DNA from: Rhodococcus coprophilus NBRC 100603
GTDB lineage: Bacteria; Actinomycetota; Actinomycetes; Mycobacteriales; Mycobacteriaceae
NCBI RefSeq assembly: GCF_001895045.1
Contig: NZ_BDAM01000007.1
Location: 372,001-436,000 of the forward strand
Reading direction: 5' to 3'
Length of the DNA: 64,000 nucleotides
The position numbers and the translations under genes are program-made. This document shows, in pieces, positions 32,411-42,697 of this stretch (position 1 is its first letter; the number at the start of each line of letters is the position of its first letter). A model generated the notes under the pieces. It made no database searches and was not told where the DNA came from. It was given only the letters and a program-made list of their open reading frames with translations.

Positions 32411-33172
32411 CTAGATCGGCAGCTTGCGGAAGATCGCGCGCGGGACGTGACGCAGGATCATCATCACGAACCGGAACGGGCCCGGTGCCCACACGATCTC
32501 TTTGCCCTTGTCGGAGGCCGCGACCGCGAGCTTGGCGACGTCTTCCTTGTTCACGGTCAGAGGCGCCTCGTCGACGTGGGCGCTGAACTGGGTACGCACC
32601 TGTCCGGGGCGCACCACCGTCACGCGCGGACCGAACTTCGCCAGAGCTTCGCCGAGGCCCAGGTAGAACCCGTCGAGTCCGGCCTTCGTGGAGCCGTAGA
32701 CGAAGTTCGCGCGCTTGACACGTTCACCGGCCACCGACGACATGGCGATGATGTGCCCGAAGCCCTGTGCCTTCATCTTCTGTCCGACCAGCACGCCCAC
32801 CGACACCGCGGCGGTGTAGTTGACCCCCGCTACCTGTACGGCTTTGCGCTGGTCCTGCCACAGTTCCTCGGCATCGCCGTCGAGGCCGAACGCGACGATC
32901 GCCACGTCGACGTCGCCGCCGCTCCACGCCCGGTCGATGACCTCGGGATGGCTCGCGGTGTCCAGCGCATCGAAATCGATGAGGTCGACGGACGTCGCAC
33001 CCGCGGCCTTCGCCTGGGTGACCGCGTCCTCGCGACGCGAGTCGCCGGGCAGCGCCGCAAGGATCACACGGGCCGGCGCCTTGCGCAGGTATTCCTCGAC
33101 GATGGCCAGGCCGATCTCGGAGGTGCCACCGAGCAGCAGCAGGGTCTGGGGGTTACCTACGGCGTTGATCAT
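32411..33172 (-). CDS. dprE2: Decaprenylphosphoryl-2-keto-ribose reductase DprE2
   Basis: A 253-residue short-chain dehydrogenase (254 in M. tuberculosis). It reduces the DprE1 product with NADH, giving decaprenylphosphoryl-arabinose, the only arabinose donor for AftA, Emb and AftB. Visible are the N-terminal nucleotide-binding GGTSEIG, the catalytic Ser in MSSVAGERV and Y-x-x-x-K in VYGSTKAG, and the C-terminal hydrophobic [15 protein letters not shown] expected to touch the membrane. ATG 33172 overlaps the dprE1 stop by one base (TGATG). The frame continues upstream inside dprE1 but that part is not DprE2. Confidence 0.95.
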   Translation of the reverse strand: MINAVGNPQTLLLLGGTSEIGLAIVEEYLRKAPARVILAALPGDSRREDAVTQAKAAGATSVDLIDFDALDTASHPEVIDRAWSGGDVDVAIVAFGLDGDAEELWQDQRKAVQVAGVNYTAAVSVGVLVGQKMKAQGFGHIIAMSSVAGERVKRANFVYGSTKAGLDGFYLGLGEALAKFGPRVTVVRPGQVRTQFSAHVDEAPLTVNKEDVAKLAVAASDKGKEIVWAPGPFRFVMMILRHVPRAIFRKLPI

Positions 33173-34596
33173 CAGTGCAGTTCCAACCTTCTGGACATAT
33201 CGGAAGCGAAGACATTGGTGGGGTCGACCGAACGGCGCACCTTGAGCCACTCGTCGATGCGCGGATACATGGCGTGGAACGTCTCGGCCGTGGTGCGCGA
33301 ATCCTTGGCGGTGTAGAGGCGGCCGCCGAACTCGAGGACCCGCTTGTCGAGTTCCCGGACGAACTCGTTGAGCCCGTCCTTGATCGGGAAGTCCACGCAG
33401 ACGTTCCAGCCCTTCATGGGGAAGCTCAGCGGCGCCTTGTTGCCCTCACCGAAGAGCTTGAACACGTTGAGGAACGAGTAGTGCCCCGACTGCTGGATGT
33501 CGAAGATGATCTTCTTGAACTCCTCGACGGCCTCGGGCGGCACCACGAACTGGTACTGCAGGAAGCCCTTGGAGCCGTAGGCCCGGTTCCACTCACCGAA
33601 CAGGTCGAGCGGGTGGTAGAACTGCGTCAGATTCTGGATCTGGCCGGTCGCGTTCTTGGTCTTCCGGTAGTACAGCTCGCCGACGATCGAGAAGTCGAAC
33701 TTGTTCGCCAGCCCGTTGGGGAAGATGTCGGGGAAGGTCAGCAGCGTCGAACCCGAGAATCGCAGCGGATCCTTCTGCAGCTTCTTGGGCAGCTGGTCGA
33801 GGGTGGCGAGCGAACCGCGCGAGACCGCTGCGCGTCCGAGCTTCGGCGGCGCGGAGATCGCGTCGAACCAGGCGCTCGAGTAGTCGTAGTTCTCCTCGGA
33901 ACCGTCGCTGTGCAGCGCGATCGTCTCGTCGAGACTTTCGGTGCGCGCGGTGTCGGCGATGAAGTACGCCGTTTCCGTGGGCGTCATCTCGATGGTCGCG
34001 CGGAGGATGATGCCGGTCAGGCCCATGCCGCCGACGGTGGCCCAGAACAATTTCGAATTGCGGCCGGTGGGGGTGCAGGTCCGGATCTGCCCGTCGGCGG
34101 TGAGCAACTCGAGCGAGCGCACGTGGTTGCCGAAGCTGCCCGCGCTGTGGTGGTTCTTGCCGTGGATGTCGGAGCCGATGGCTCCACCGACGGTTACCTG
34201 TCGTGTTCCCGGGAGCACCGGTACCCACAGGCCGAACGGCAGCGCGGCGCGCATCAGCTGATCGAGATCGACGCCGCCGTCGACGATCACTCGCCGCGAT
34301 TCGCGGTCGATGCTGTGGATCTTGTTCAGCGCCGTCATGTCGATGACGAGGCCGCCCGCGTTCTGGGCCGGGTCGCCGTACGAGCGGCCGAGGCCGCGCG
34401 CGATGACGCCGCGACGCAGATGCGACGGCTTGGAGTCGTTGTCTTCCGCGACGCGCGCGACTGCCTGCGCGATCACTTCGACATCGGGCGTGGTGAGCAC
34501 CTCTGCGGTGGTCGGCGCGGTGCGCCCCCAGCCGGTCAGGGTGCGGGTCTGGGTGGGGAGAGGCTCACTCGCCTGCTCTGCAGCTGTCGTGGACAT
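33172..34596 (-). CDS. dprE1: Decaprenylphosphoryl-beta-D-ribose 2'-oxidase DprE1
   Basis: A 474-residue FAD oxidase of the VAO/PCMH type (461 in M. tuberculosis). It oxidises the 2'-OH of decaprenylphosphoryl ribose, working with DprE2 as an epimerase. The FAD-binding region includes [29 protein letters not shown] and the C-terminal substrate domain with [10 protein letters not shown]. Cys400 in NVCVDFP corresponds to M. tuberculosis Cys387, the residue modified by benzothiazinones. ATG 34596 (MSTTAAEQ) lies 8 nt after TAGCCT and has no ribosome site. Confidence 0.96.
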   Translation of the reverse strand: MSTTAAEQASEPLPTQTRTLTGWGRTAPTTAEVLTTPDVEVIAQAVARVAEDNDSKPSHLRRGVIARGLGRSYGDPAQNAGGLVIDMTALNKIHSIDRESRRVIVDGGVDLDQLMRAALPFGLWVPVLPGTRQVTVGGAIGSDIHGKNHHSAGSFGNHVRSLELLTADGQIRTCTPTGRNSKLFWATVGGMGLTGIILRATIEMTPTETAYFIADTARTESLDETIALHSDGSEENYDYSSAWFDAISAPPKLGRAAVSRGSLATLDQLPKKLQKDPLRFSGSTLLTFPDIFPNGLANKFDFSIVGELYYRKTKNATGQIQNLTQFYHPLDLFGEWNRAYGSKGFLQYQFVVPPEAVEEFKKIIFDIQQSGHYSFLNVFKLFGEGNKAPLSFPMKGWNVCVDFPIKDGLNEFVRELDKRVLEFGGRLYTAKDSRTTAETFHAMYPRIDEWLKVRRSVDPTNVFASDMSRRLELH

Positions 34597-34604
34597 CAGG
34601 ACAA

Positions 34605-34610
34605 AGGCTA
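34605..34610 (-). promoter_or_regulatory. Putative leaderless -10 element of dprE1
   Basis: Minus-strand TAGCCT, 8 nt before the ATG of dprE1 at 34596. Confidence 0.4.
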
Positions 34611-34643
34611 CCCGCGTGCCTGGCCCACCCTGCAAGAGCGGGG

Positions 34644-35021
34644 CTAGCCTCCGTACGGTTTTGTGATGATTTCCAGGTTGTGGCCGTCGGGATCCTCCCA
34701 GTACACGCCGCGCCCTCCGTCGCGAGTGTTGATCTCGCCCCTGGTCCGGTGCGATGGGTCCGCCCAATAATCCAGGTCACGCGACCGGATCCGGGCGAGA
34801 ATGTCGTCGAATTCCTGTTCCCCCACCAGGAAGGCGTAGTGCTGCGAACGGACGGGTCCGCGGTCGGCCATGAAGTCCAGGGAGACATCGTTGTCGACCT
34901 GCACAACGACGAACGGCCCGTAAGGGGTGGGCGACCCGAGACCGAGGATCTCCGAGAAGAAGACCGCGGATCGCTTCGGGTCCGTTGCGTGGACGATGGT
35001 GTGGTTCAGTGCGATGCTCAT
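34644..35021 (-). CDS. VOC-family (glyoxalase-fold) protein
   Basis: A 125-residue single-module VOC protein: two beta-alpha-beta-beta-beta units marked by [25 protein letters not shown] and [15 protein letters not shown], ending with [19 protein letters not shown]. The His near the start and the final Glu are the usual metal ligands. Members include glyoxalases, ring-cleavage dioxygenases and antibiotic-binding proteins; the exact role here is unknown. It is 47 bp upstream of dprE1 on the same strand and divergent from gtrA across 72 bp. ATG 35021 gives the standard module length. Confidence 0.85.
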   Translation of the reverse strand: MSIALNHTIVHATDPKRSAVFFSEILGLGSPTPYGPFVVVQVDNDVSLDFMADRGPVRSQHYAFLVGEQEFDDILARIRSRDLDYWADPSHRTRGEINTRDGGRGVYWEDPDGHNLEIITKPYGG

Positions 35022-35080
35022 GGATCCGATGGTGCAACCTCGAGCGGGCTCGAGGTCAACAGCCGGATCGGTCCGGGCGT

Positions 35081-35086
35081 TACCCT
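35081..35086 (+). promoter_or_regulatory. Putative leaderless -10 element of gtrA
   Basis: TACCCT, 7 nt before GTG 35094, with no Shine-Dalgarno sequence. Confidence 0.38.
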
Positions 35087-35093
35087 CGTCTGC

Positions 35094-35573
35094 GTGCCCG
35101 AACCCCATGACCACGTGCAGCCGTTGCCGGAACACCACGCCCCGCTCGCTCCGGAATTGCCGCTGACCGACTCCACAGCCGACGACGCGCTGGGACTCAA
35201 GACACAACTCGTGCGGTTCGTGCTGACGGGTGGGCTCTCGGCGATCGTCGACTACGGCCTGTACGTGCTGCTCATGGCGCTCGGCGTGACTCGCGACGGC
35301 GCCAAGGCGCTGTCGTTCGTCGCGGGCACCACCACCGCATATCTCATCAACCGACGATGGACGTTCAAGGCAGAACCGAGCAAGGTGCGCTTCGCCGCGG
35401 TCGTGGCGCTGTACGCCGTGACGTTCGCCGCGCAGGTCGGCATCAACGGCCTGCTCAACGACTCGCTCGGCGACCAGTGGTGGGTCACCCCGTTCGCGTT
35501 CGTCGTCGCGCAGGGCACCGCCACTGTCATCAACTTCGTGGTGCAGCGAGTGGTGATCTTCCGCATCCGCTGA
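35094..35573 (+). CDS. GtrA-like membrane protein (Rv3789 homologue)
   Basis: A 159-residue protein with about 38 soluble N-terminal residues and four transmembrane helices typical of the GtrA/DPMS family: LVRFVLTGGLSAIVDYGLYVLL, a loop with YLINRRWTFK, and a last helix ending NFVVQRVVIFRIR. In M. tuberculosis the homologue Rv3789 sits next to dprE1 and has been proposed as a decaprenyl-phosphoarabinose flippase or as a membrane anchor for AftA; I cannot decide between these. The start is a GTG, the best candidate in a frame that stays open upstream into the VOC gene. Confidence 0.85.
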   Translation: MPEPHDHVQPLPEHHAPLAPELPLTDSTADDALGLKTQLVRFVLTGGLSAIVDYGLYVLLMALGVTRDGAKALSFVAGTTTAYLINRRWTFKAEPSKVRFAAVVALYAVTFAAQVGINGLLNDSLGDQWWVTPFAFVVAQGTATVINFVVQRVVIFRIR

Positions 35574-35574
35574 T

Positions 35575-35619
35575 CTTTGGTGAGTCGATGCCCGCTGGGC
35601 GGGCACTTTCCCACCGAGG
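35575..35619. repeat. Imperfect 45-bp palindrome, copy 1 (terminator-like)
   Basis: Centre GCCCGCT-G-GGCGGGC with outer arms TTTGGTG and CCCACCGAGG. It begins 1 bp after the gtrA stop and ends 2 bp from the stop of the convergent AbiEi-like gene, so it can act as a shared terminator. It is related in sequence to the palindrome at 36545. Confidence 0.7.
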
Positions 35620-35621
35620 TT

Positions 35622-36497
35622 TCACTGGCGGCCATCGAGAGCCGACCGAATCTGCCGGACGACGCCGTCGGGATCTTCGATCAAGGTGTGCCAGGTGAAG
35701 CGCAGGACGTGCCAGCCTGCGTTGACCAGTACATTCTGTCGTTCGGCGTCGCGGCGATGACGATGAGCGTCGCGGTGCCACGCCCAGCCGTCCACTTCGA
35801 CAGCAACCCGCCGGGCCTCGAACGCCACGTCGATCTCGAACCCGCAACTCCACACGTGTGCCCGCCACCCCGTCAGACCCGCGTCGCGCAGGAGTCGGTG
35901 CAGGGTGCGCTCGGCCTCCGAATGCCCGCCGTCACCGGCTGAACACAGCAGGCGTGACGCCGCGCGAGCGCCGTGCCGTCCCGAGTTGCGCCGATGTACC
36001 TGTTGCAGAACCTCGAGCGAGGTGTGCCGCTGAAGCGCACGATCCATGAGTACCGACCCGCTCGGCATCTCGGTCGCGGCCTCGAGGACGGTGAGGGGCA
36101 ACGCCGTCAACGGCAGGTTCCGGACGATCACGGTGTCTTTCCAGTGCAGGTCCCGCCGACGTACACGAGTGCTACGCGTGCACGACCGTATCCGGTGGTG
36201 GGGAACGGTGACGTAGTGCCGGGCAGGTGGCCGGTCCAGCAATCCGTGCCACCACGCCGCGCTCGGGCCCCACGCCACGGCTTCTTGTCCGGCTCCGTAC
36301 ACCGCCGCGCGCAGTTCGACGGCGTCGGTGCGCTCCCGGTCGGAACGCAGGTAGACGCCCGGCACCAGCGTCGTCCATTCACCTGTAGCGACGGCCCGGC
36401 CCACCGAGGTCGAACTCATGTCGCATCCGAGCGCCTGGGTACGGGTGATCACGCCGTCCTGCCTGGCCATGATCGCGTGGATCTCTTTGCGGTCCAT
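35622..36497 (-). CDS. AbiEi-like antitoxin-domain protein with DUF559 (Vsr-like endonuclease fold)
   Basis: A 291-residue two-part protein. Residues 1-70 look like the winged-helix AbiEi-type domain (IHAIMARQDGVITRTQAL-GCD, VPGVYLRSD). The C-terminal 100 residues match DUF559, related to very-short-patch repair endonucleases: GFEIDVAFEARRVAVEVDGWAWH, with acidic residues and a C-terminal VLVNAGWHVLRFTWHTLIEDP. Such orphan genes are common in actinobacteria, usually without a toxin partner; none is seen here. It is inserted between gtrA and rmlC, and both its ends lie against related palindromes. Function unknown. Confidence 0.75.
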   Translation of the reverse strand: MDRKEIHAIMARQDGVITRTQALGCDMSSTSVGRAVATGEWTTLVPGVYLRSDRERTDAVELRAAVYGAGQEAVAWGPSAAWWHGLLDRPPARHYVTVPHHRIRSCTRSTRVRRRDLHWKDTVIVRNLPLTALPLTVLEAATEMPSGSVLMDRALQRHTSLEVLQQVHRRNSGRHGARAASRLLCSAGDGGHSEAERTLHRLLRDAGLTGWRAHVWSCGFEIDVAFEARRVAVEVDGWAWHRDAHRHRRDAERQNVLVNAGWHVLRFTWHTLIEDPDGVVRQIRSALDGRQ

Positions 36498-36544
36498 GCC
36501 TCGTTCGACGCGGCGTGGGTGCGAGAGGTTCCGGTGCGGTTCGC

Positions 36545-36589
36545 CCTTGGTGGAATAGTGCCCGCTCAGCGGGCGCAATCCCACCAAGG
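36545..36589. repeat. Imperfect 45-bp palindrome, copy 2 (terminator-like)
   Basis: Two 22-bp arms with three mismatches around a single central base: CCTTGGTGG...GCCCGCT-C-AGCGGGC...CCACCAAGG. It starts 3 bp after the rmlC stop (minus strand) and so probably ends the rmlA-rmlC transcript. It shares its core and outer arms with the copy at 35575. Confidence 0.75.
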
Positions 36590-36592
36590 AAG

Positions 36593-37174
36593 TCAGAGAA
36601 GGGGCAGTCGCCCGGCAGTGCGTGCCTCCGCGAGGGTGGGGGCGGCGCGATCCTTGGCCGACAGTTCGTATTCGAGCGGGCTGCCGTCCCGGCCCACGAC
36701 CGGCCAGTCGATCCCGATCTCCGGATCGAGCGGATTCACTTCGTGCTCCCGGTCCGGGGCGTACGGCGTCGAGCACAGGTACATGACCGTCGAATTGTCT
36801 TCCAGGGCAAGGAAACCGTGCCCGAGGCCTTCGGACAGGAAGATCGCGCGGCGATCGGCCGTGTCGAGCAGTACCGAATCCCACTGCCCGAACGTCGGCG
36901 ACCCGACACGCAGGTCGACGACCACATCGAGTACCGAACCCGACACACACGTCACGTACTTCGCTTGTCCCGGCGGGACATCCGCGTAGTGGATGCCGCG
37001 CAGTACCCCGGCCGCCGAAACCGAGCAGTTCGCCTGGGCCGATTCCAGCGACCGGCCGGTTGCCTCGCGAAAGGTTGCTTGTTTGAACCACTCGAGGAAC
37101 AGACCCCGTTCGTCGCCGAACGTTACGGGCGTGATCTCCCACGCCCCGCCGATCTTCAACTCGCGATACTGCAT
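36593..37174 (-). CDS. rmlC: dTDP-4-dehydrorhamnose 3,5-epimerase
   Basis: A 193-residue cupin enzyme, third step of dTDP-L-rhamnose synthesis; rhamnose is part of the linker joining galactan to peptidoglycan. Motifs: ERGLFLEWF, the catalytic His in VLRGIHYAD, LDVVVDLRVGSPTFGQW and the second half GLGHGFLALED. Length and order match RmlC. The gene starts 3 bp after rmlA and forms an rmlA-rmlC operon on the minus strand. Confidence 0.95.
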   Translation of the reverse strand: MQYRELKIGGAWEITPVTFGDERGLFLEWFKQATFREATGRSLESAQANCSVSAAGVLRGIHYADVPPGQAKYVTCVSGSVLDVVVDLRVGSPTFGQWDSVLLDTADRRAIFLSEGLGHGFLALEDNSTVMYLCSTPYAPDREHEVNPLDPEIGIDWPVVGRDGSPLEYELSAKDRAAPTLAEARTAGRLPLL

Positions 37175-37177
37175 CGC

Positions 37178-39118
<1,941 letters not shown>

Positions 39119-39262
39119 GCGACCTGCAGTTCTTTCGCGTTTGGGGCAAAAGGTTCGAACGGGATGAATCGCGCGAGGTGTGTGTACGTGCCGTAATGAC
39201 ACCTATTTGCGCTGCTACTGTCGCATCCGTAACAGGATCGACCACTAGCGGGGAGTAGCTCG

Positions 39263-41167
39263 ATGGAGCAGGCAACTGCCGGCGACACGACAGCGATCGA
39301 AAGCAACACAGACGCGCTGGACGGCGCCCTCAGCGAACCGGTGCACCGGGATCGGCTGATCGTGCAACGCGGTGTCTTCGCGTCGCTTTCGCCGCGGGTG
39401 CCCGGAAAGATGTACGTAGTCACCAAGGGCGACGCTGCCACCGACCGTTACGGTCTCCAGCTGGCCGACGGCGCGACGGCTCATACCAACACGTACTTCG
39501 GCAGGTTCCCCGCCAGCTTCTGGCAGCGCTGGACCGATGTGAAGACTGTGAATCTGCAGCTCACGTACGGGTGTTCGGGTAGTGCCCGAATTGTCGTACA
39601 CGCGTCCGACGCCCGCGGCCGCGAGCGCGTCGTCACCGTCGAGACCGTTTCCGGTTCGGGCGAACTGGACCTCGAGGTGCCGATCGAGCGCTTCGTCGAC
39701 GGCGGCGCGATCTGGTTCGCGGCCGAGGCCAGCAACGGTTCGGTGCTTGTCTCCGACGCACGCTGGACGGTCGCGGCGCCCGAGCACCTGCGACCCGCCG
39801 CGGTAGTGATCTGCACGTTCAACCGCGCCGACGACTGCACCGTCACGGTGGGCACGCTGGCGTCCGACGACGGGGCGATGGCCGACATCGATGCGGTGTG
39901 CATCGTCGACCAGGGCACCGATCAGGTTCGGTCGCGTCCCGCGTTCGACGAGGTCGCCGAAAAGCTCGGCAGCAAACTCATCTACCTGACGCAGCCCAAT
40001 CTCGGTGGCGCCGGTGGATTCTCCCGTGGCATGTACGAGATCACCCGCTCGGCCAATTCGGCGCACGCCAACGTCATCGTCATGGACGACGACATCCTGT
40101 GCGAGCCGGAGTCGGTGTTGCGGCTGAACGCGTTCGCCAACATGACGGTGCAGCCGACGATCGTCGGAGCCCAGATGCTGTCGCTGAGCAACCCCCAGGT
40201 CCTGCACGTCAGTGCAGAACGTGAGGTGCTCGACGAAATCAAAGCCGGTGCTCTGACTCCGGGCGCCAAGATGGGCGTCGACCTGACCAAGAAGAAGCAG
40301 GATCCGCGGTTCGACGCCGGCTGGAACGGCTGGTGGACGTGCCTGCTGCCCGCCGAGATCATTGCCGACTGCGGGCTGCCCATTCCGTTGTTCTTCCAGT
40401 GGGACGACATCGAGTACGGCATCCGCGCGCGATTCGCCGGGCATCCGACGGTCACTCTGCCGAACGCGGGCGTGTGGCACGCCGACTTCTACCTCAAGGA
40501 CTACGACGACTGGGCGCGGTATTTCAGCATCCGCAACGGTCTTGTGGTGTCGGCGATCTACGGGCGCTTCGACGGACCCGGCATCTCCAAGTACCTGTTC
40601 CGCAAGATCAGCGAACTCATCGTCTCGATGCAGTACGGCCTGGCCGCGACGTTCATCAAGGCGGCCGAGGACTTCCTGGCCGGTCCCGACTTCCTGTACG
40701 ACGGTGGGCAATCGGTCCTGAAGGAACTGCGGGAGTTGCGCGACCGCTACCCGGAAACCAAGCCCCTTCCCGCGTCGCAGGTGGGGAAGGAATCCGATCC
40801 GCACACGCAGATGTCGGTGTGGGACTTCGAACCAGACAAGAAGCGTGAGGGGCTCGTGCTCCTCAAGCGGGCGGTGCAGCAACTCGCGGGCAGGGTCGAT
40901 CGTCGCCCGGTGACCGTCCCCGCGGACTATGCCGACTGGTGGCACGTCTCGCTGTTCGGCGGCGCTGTGGTCACCGACGCATCGCAGAACGCGGTGCGGG
41001 TGCGTCGCCGCGACAAGGACACCGCGCTCGACCTCGCCAAGCGTGCCGCGAAGGTGTGCTGGCAGCTTCGCAAGGAAGCGCCCCGGATGAAGACGGTGTG
41101 GCAGGAAGCGATGCCGAAGCTCACGAGCCGCGAGAATTGGGCGCGGCTGTACGGCATCGACGACTGA
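39263..41167 (+). CDS. Second GlfT2-family galactofuranosyltransferase
   Basis: A 634-residue paralogue of GlfT2 with the same three-part layout. Conserved active-site features are all present: DDD at residues 275-277 (VIVMDDDIL), WDDIEYG with Asp381 and Asp382, and His406 in GVWHADFY. GGAGGFSRGMYE and the C-terminal helical end (LTSRENWARLYG) align with GlfT2 at 199. It has an N-terminal extension of about 25 residues. GGGGAG lies 7 nt before ATG. The neighbours are rmlB and a GT-C transferase, then the galactan export genes, so it should act on galactan or another galactofuranan. It is not GlfT1, which is at 46219. Confidence 0.88.
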   Translation: MEQATAGDTTAIESNTDALDGALSEPVHRDRLIVQRGVFASLSPRVPGKMYVVTKGDAATDRYGLQLADGATAHTNTYFGRFPASFWQRWTDVKTVNLQLTYGCSGSARIVVHASDARGRERVVTVETVSGSGELDLEVPIERFVDGGAIWFAAEASNGSVLVSDARWTVAAPEHLRPAAVVICTFNRADDCTVTVGTLASDDGAMADIDAVCIVDQGTDQVRSRPAFDEVAEKLGSKLIYLTQPNLGGAGGFSRGMYEITRSANSAHANVIVMDDDILCEPESVLRLNAFANMTVQPTIVGAQMLSLSNPQVLHVSAEREVLDEIKAGALTPGAKMGVDLTKKKQDPRFDAGWNGWWTCLLPAEIIADCGLPIPLFFQWDDIEYGIRARFAGHPTVTLPNAGVWHADFYLKDYDDWARYFSIRNGLVVSAIYGRFDGPGISKYLFRKISELIVSMQYGLAATFIKAAEDFLAGPDFLYDGGQSVLKELRELRDRYPETKPLPASQVGKESDPHTQMSVWDFEPDKKREGLVLLKRAVQQLAGRVDRRPVTVPADYADWWHVSLFGGAVVTDASQNAVRVRRRDKDTALDLAKRAAKVCWQLRKEAPRMKTVWQEAMPKLTSRENWARLYGIDD

Positions 41168-41170
41168 CCT

Positions 41171-42697
41171 ATGAAAGCGTGGTCGCTCCCCTTGTTGATC
41201 GGGGGAGTGACCGTGCTCGTCGGTGCCGCGTTTTCGTGGGTTCCGTCGTTCTGGTGGGACGAGGCAGCAACGGTCTCGGCTGCCGACCGGCCCTTCGGTG
41301 ATCTGCTGGAGTTGCTCGCCGAGTGGGACGCCGTGCACGGCTTGCACGACATCCTGCTGCACGGTTGGTTCGCTGTCGTCGGGACGGGTGAATTCGCCGC
41401 TCGCGTACCCGGCGCGCTGGCGCTCGGGGTCGGGGCAGCCGCGGTCACGGCGACTGCGCAGTTTCTCGCCGGCCGTCTCGCAGCTGTGGCAGCGGGTGTG
41501 CTGTTCGCGATTCTTCCGCGGGTGACCTGGGCGGCGACCGAGGCGCGGTCGTACGCGTTTGCCGTGGGATGTGCGGCGGTGCTGTCGCTGGTGCTGATAC
41601 TCGCCCTGCAGCGTCGCCGGACGCGCTGGTGGGTGCTGTACGCGGTGGTGGCAGCCGTGGCGACGATGATGTTCGTCTACACCGCGACCGTGGTCGCCGG
41701 GCATCTGGTGACGACGTGGGCGGTCACCCGCGGCCGCGCGTCGCGACGCGGTGACCGATTGCGGTTCGTGCTCGCGGCCGCTGCCGGAATCGTGCTGTCG
41801 CTGCCGTTCCTCGTGCTGGCCTACTCGCAGGTGAAGCAGGTGTCGTGGATTCCGCCGGTCGACGAGACGGTCGTCTACACGATCATCGTCGGGCAATGGT
41901 TTCCGGAAGCACCGTGGGCGGCGGCGCTGTGCTGGATCGTCGCGGTGGCGGGCGGGGTGACGGCCGCCGTACGGGGCGTCCGGCCGGGTGAGCGCACCTT
42001 GCTGTGGCTCGCGTTGCCGGGATTGGCCGTACCCATGACGTTGTTGCTGGCGTACTCCTTGCTTGCGAGCAACATGTATCTCGACCGGTACCTGTCGTTC
42101 ACCGTGCCCGCGATGACGCTGTTTCTGGGGTGGGCGGCCAGTCGCGTAGCAACCCGGTGGTGGACGATGCTCGTGTTGCTGGTTGCCGTCGCGCTCGCCG
42201 CCGCTCCCGCGTACATGGCGCAACGGCAGCCGTTCGGCAAGGCCGGCGGGATGGACTACAGCGTGGTCGCGGACAAGCTGAAGGAAATGTCCCGGCCCGG
42301 CGACTGCGTCGCGTTCGAGCCGTCGGTGTCGTGGCAGCCGACCTCGCCGCGCGCGGTCGCCGATGCACGCCCCGACGCGGTCGAGGATCTGGTGGACGTC
42401 GGGCTGGATCAGACCGCCGCCGAGCGGGTGAGCCTGTGGTCGTCCGATGTACCGCCCTCGGTACTGGCCGAACGGGCGGCAACGCAGTGCTCGAGGCTGT
42501 GGGTGATCGCGGATCGCGACCGCGGCACGCCCTTCACGGTGTGGCATCCCAACGACGTGTGGTGGCGGTTCGAGCGATACCGGTTCACCGATACCGAAAC
42601 GTATCGGGCGCTCGCCGACGCCGGGTTCTCGATCACCGACCAGGAGGCCGTCAACCGGTTACAGCTCGTCGAACTCGAGCGGGATCACACCCAGTAG
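41171..42697 (+). CDS. GT-C family membrane glycosyltransferase (GT39-like)
   Basis: A 508-residue protein with about ten transmembrane helices and a soluble C-terminal region of 130 residues. The first periplasmic loop contains the Asp-Glu pair (D30, E31) in WWDEAATV, followed by VHGLHDILLHGW, and RVPGALALG; these are signatures of polyprenyl-phosphate-dependent transferases of the PMT/ArnT/GT39 type. It begins 3 bp after the second GlfT2 gene and is very likely cotranscribed. Donor and acceptor are unknown; a decorating sugar on galactan or a lipoglycan is an inference. Its 3' end overlaps wzm by 13 bp, tail to tail. Confidence 0.82.
   Translation: MKAWSLPLLIGGVTVLVGAAFSWVPSFWWDEAATVSAADRPFGDLLELLAEWDAVHGLHDILLHGWFAVVGTGEFAARVPGALALGVGAAAVTATAQFLAGRLAAVAAGVLFAILPRVTWAATEARSYAFAVGCAAVLSLVLILALQRRRTRWWVLYAVVAAVATMMFVYTATVVAGHLVTTWAVTRGRASRRGDRLRFVLAAAAGIVLSLPFLVLAYSQVKQVSWIPPVDETVVYTIIVGQWFPEAPWAAALCWIVAVAGGVTAAVRGVRPGERTLLWLALPGLAVPMTLLLAYSLLASNMYLDRYLSFTVPAMTLFLGWAASRVATRWWTMLVLLVAVALAAAPAYMAQRQPFGKAGGMDYSVVADKLKEMSRPGDCVAFEPSVSWQPTSPRAVADARPDAVEDLVDVGLDQTAAERVSLWSSDVPPSVLAERAATQCSRLWVIADRDRGTPFTVWHPNDVWWRFERYRFTDTETYRALADAGFSITDQEAVNRLQLVELERDHTQ

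Noticed and set aside
39263-41167. Calling this gene glfT1 because of its place next to rmlB
   Set aside because: Its length and C-terminal domain are those of GlfT2, and a clear 298-residue GlfT1 lies at 46219.
39245-42547. 1100-codon minus-strand frame antisense to the second GlfT2 and the GT-C gene
   Set aside because: No start context, no domain, and both opposite-strand genes have clear motifs.
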